A stretch of 15,835 nucleotides of DNA from Deltaproteobacteria bacterium (GTDB lineage: Bacteria > Desulfobacterota > B13-G15). How positions within the stretch are numbered: position 1 is the stretch's first letter; every line of letters starts with the position of its first letter. Below, one piece after another: positions 14,912-15,835 of this stretch. The position numbers were made by a program, and so were the translations under genes. The DNA lies in contig QMLK01000002.1 of assembly GCA_003646705.1 (NCBI GenBank), positions 1 to 15,835 of the forward strand, read 5' to 3'. Under the pieces are notes generated by a model. The model saw only the letters and a list, made by a program, of their open reading frames with translations, was not told the DNA's origin and searched no databases.

Positions 14912-15415
14912 ATGAGAGAGATCCTGGTATACCCCCACCCCCTGCTGAGGAGGAGGGCTGAGGAGGTCAGGGAAATAGACGGAGGGGTGGCCCGACTGGC
15001 CGGGGAGATGGCCGAGGTCATGTACAAGGCCCCGGGGATAGGGCTCGCTGCCCCCCAGGTGGGGGAGCTCCGAAGGCTCATCGTCGCCGACATAGGCCAT
15101 CCCGAGGGCAGGCCGGAGCTCATCGTCCTGGTCAACCCCGTGGTGGTGGAGTCAGAAGGGGCCTTGAGGATGGAGGAGGGCTGCCTCAGCCTCCCTGGGG
15201 TGAGGGCGGAGGTGGAACGGTCGGCCCGGGTGCTGGTCAAGGGTTACGACCTGAAGGAACGGCCGATGGAGATCGAGGCAGAGGGCCTCCTGGCGGTGGT
15301 CCTGCAGCACGAGATCGACCATCTGGAGGGAAGGCTCTTCATCGACCACCTGAGCCGCCTCAAGAGGGACATGATCGAGAGGAGGTTGAGGAAACGCCTG
15401 AGGGAAGGCGATTGA
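14912..15415 (+). CDS. def: Peptide deformylase
   Basis: This metalloenzyme removes the formyl group from the N-terminal methionine of new proteins at the ribosome. The 167-aa product has the three family motifs: GIGLAAPQVG (42-51), EGCLSLPG (89-96) with metal ligand Cys91, and QHEIDHLEG (132-140) with ligands His133 and His137 and catalytic Glu134. Length and motif spacing are those of a type 1 (Gram-negative-like) deformylase. The C-terminus is basic (RLRKRLREGD). It starts 2 nt after the lgt stop, with GAGGAGG upstream inside lgt, and its stop overlaps fmt as TGATG. The def-fmt pair is classic: one gene adds the formyl group, the other removes it. All catalytic residues are present. Confidence 0.97.
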   Translation: MREILVYPHPLLRRRAEEVREIDGGVARLAGEMAEVMYKAPGIGLAAPQVGELRRLIVADIGHPEGRPELIVLVNPVVVESEGALRMEEGCLSLPGVRAEVERSARVLVKGYDLKERPMEIEAEGLLAVVLQHEIDHLEGRLFIDHLSRLKRDMIERRLRKRLREGD

Positions 15416-15835
15416 TGGGGGTCATCTTCATGGGCAGTGCGGATTTCTCCCTCCCCATCCTCAAGGCCCTCTCCGAAGGGGAGGAGGTCCTGGCCGTTGT
15501 GACCCAGCCAGATAGACCCCGTGGCCGCGGCCAGAGGGTCGTCCCTACCCCGGTGAAGGAGTGGGCCGAGGGTAAGGGCATCCCGGTCCTCGAGCCCCAG
15601 GGGTTGAAGGGCCCCTTCCTAGAGGAGGTGAGGGGGATTGGACCTGAGGCCATCGTAGTGGCGGCCTACGGGAGGATATTGCCCTCGGAACTCCTTCGAC
15701 TCCCTCCCCTTGGCTGCATAAACGTCCATCCATCCCTTTTGCCCAAATACCGAGGGGCGGCTCCGGTCAATTGGGCCATCATCCGAGGGGAGAGCGAGAC
15801 CGGGGTAACCACCTTCCTGATGGACGAGGGGATGG
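15415..15835 (+). CDS. fmt: Methionyl-tRNA formyltransferase, 3'-truncated by window edge
   Basis: Fmt transfers a formyl group from 10-formyl-tetrahydrofolate to Met-tRNA initiator. The 140 codons present cover the N-terminal Rossmann-like catalytic domain: IFMGSADFSLPIL (4-16), VVTQPDRPRGRGQ (28-40), and the formyl-THF site NVHPSLLPKYRGAAP (103-117) with Asn103 and His105. The catalytic Asp and the C-terminal tRNA-binding domain lie beyond the window, so completeness cannot be judged. It overlaps def by one base (TGATG), indicating coupled translation, and is the last gene visible in the ileS operon. Confidence 0.96.
   Translation, partial: MGVIFMGSADFSLPILKALSEGEEVLAVVTQPDRPRGRGQRVVPTPVKEWAEGKGIPVLEPQGLKGPFLEEVRGIGPEAIVVAAYGRILPSELLRLPPLGCINVHPSLLPKYRGAAPVNWAIIRGESETGVTTFLMDEGM

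Overview
The window is 15.8 kb of GC-rich, almost fully coding bacterial chromosome. It carries 14 protein genes, of which miaA is cut by the left edge and fmt by the right edge. Gene content fits a Gram-negative, type IV piliated bacterium: Hfq, LspA/Lgt and a complete pilB-pilT-pilC-pilS-pilR block in the order seen in Geobacter-like and other Desulfobacterota. Arginine is written mostly with AGG and isoleucine often with ATA, and coding strands are purine-rich, which is common in thermophiles. My best guess is a thermophilic Desulfobacterota-like or neighbouring lineage, but this is inference from style and gene order only. I see no insertion sequence, phage gene, CRISPR array, tRNA or rRNA.

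Layout. Positions 1-2782 (+ strand) hold miaA (partial), hfq, scpB, an RluB-type pseudouridine synthase and a SEC59/DGK1/VTE5-type lipid kinase, with all neighbours overlapping or abutting. Positions 2785-9760 (- strand) hold the pilus operon, read pilB, pilT, pilC, pilS, pilR, with gaps of 3-19 nt. It meets the first operon tail to tail with only 2 nt between stop codons. Positions 9761-10116 are the one substantial non-coding stretch. It holds a good sigma-70-like promoter for pilB, a 19-bp palindrome overlapping its -35 box within a cluster of GTCAA motifs, a second dyad, a weaker candidate promoter for the divergent gene, and a long leader hairpin. Positions 10117-10797 (+) hold a stand-alone FmdE-family zinc protein. 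Positions 10798-10942 hold hairpins and a possible ileS promoter or terminator. Positions 10943-15835 (+) hold ileS, lspA, lgt, def and fmt (partial), translationally coupled by overlapping stop/start codons.

How the genes work together. PilB (extension ATPase), PilT (retraction ATPase) and PilC (inner-membrane platform) are the motor of a type IV pilus. PilS/PilR form the two-component system that normally drives sigma-54-dependent pilin transcription; no pilin gene lies in this window. The right-hand operon couples isoleucyl-tRNA charging with lipoprotein maturation (Lgt, then LspA) and N-formyl-methionine metabolism (Fmt, Def). The left-hand operon is RNA modification and regulation (MiaA, Hfq, RluB), chromosome segregation (ScpB) and a lipid kinase.

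Most of the window is ordinary conserved machinery. The parts most worth a second look are the regulatory region at 9845-10066, the Hfq with a rewritten distal face, and the orphan FmdE-family protein.
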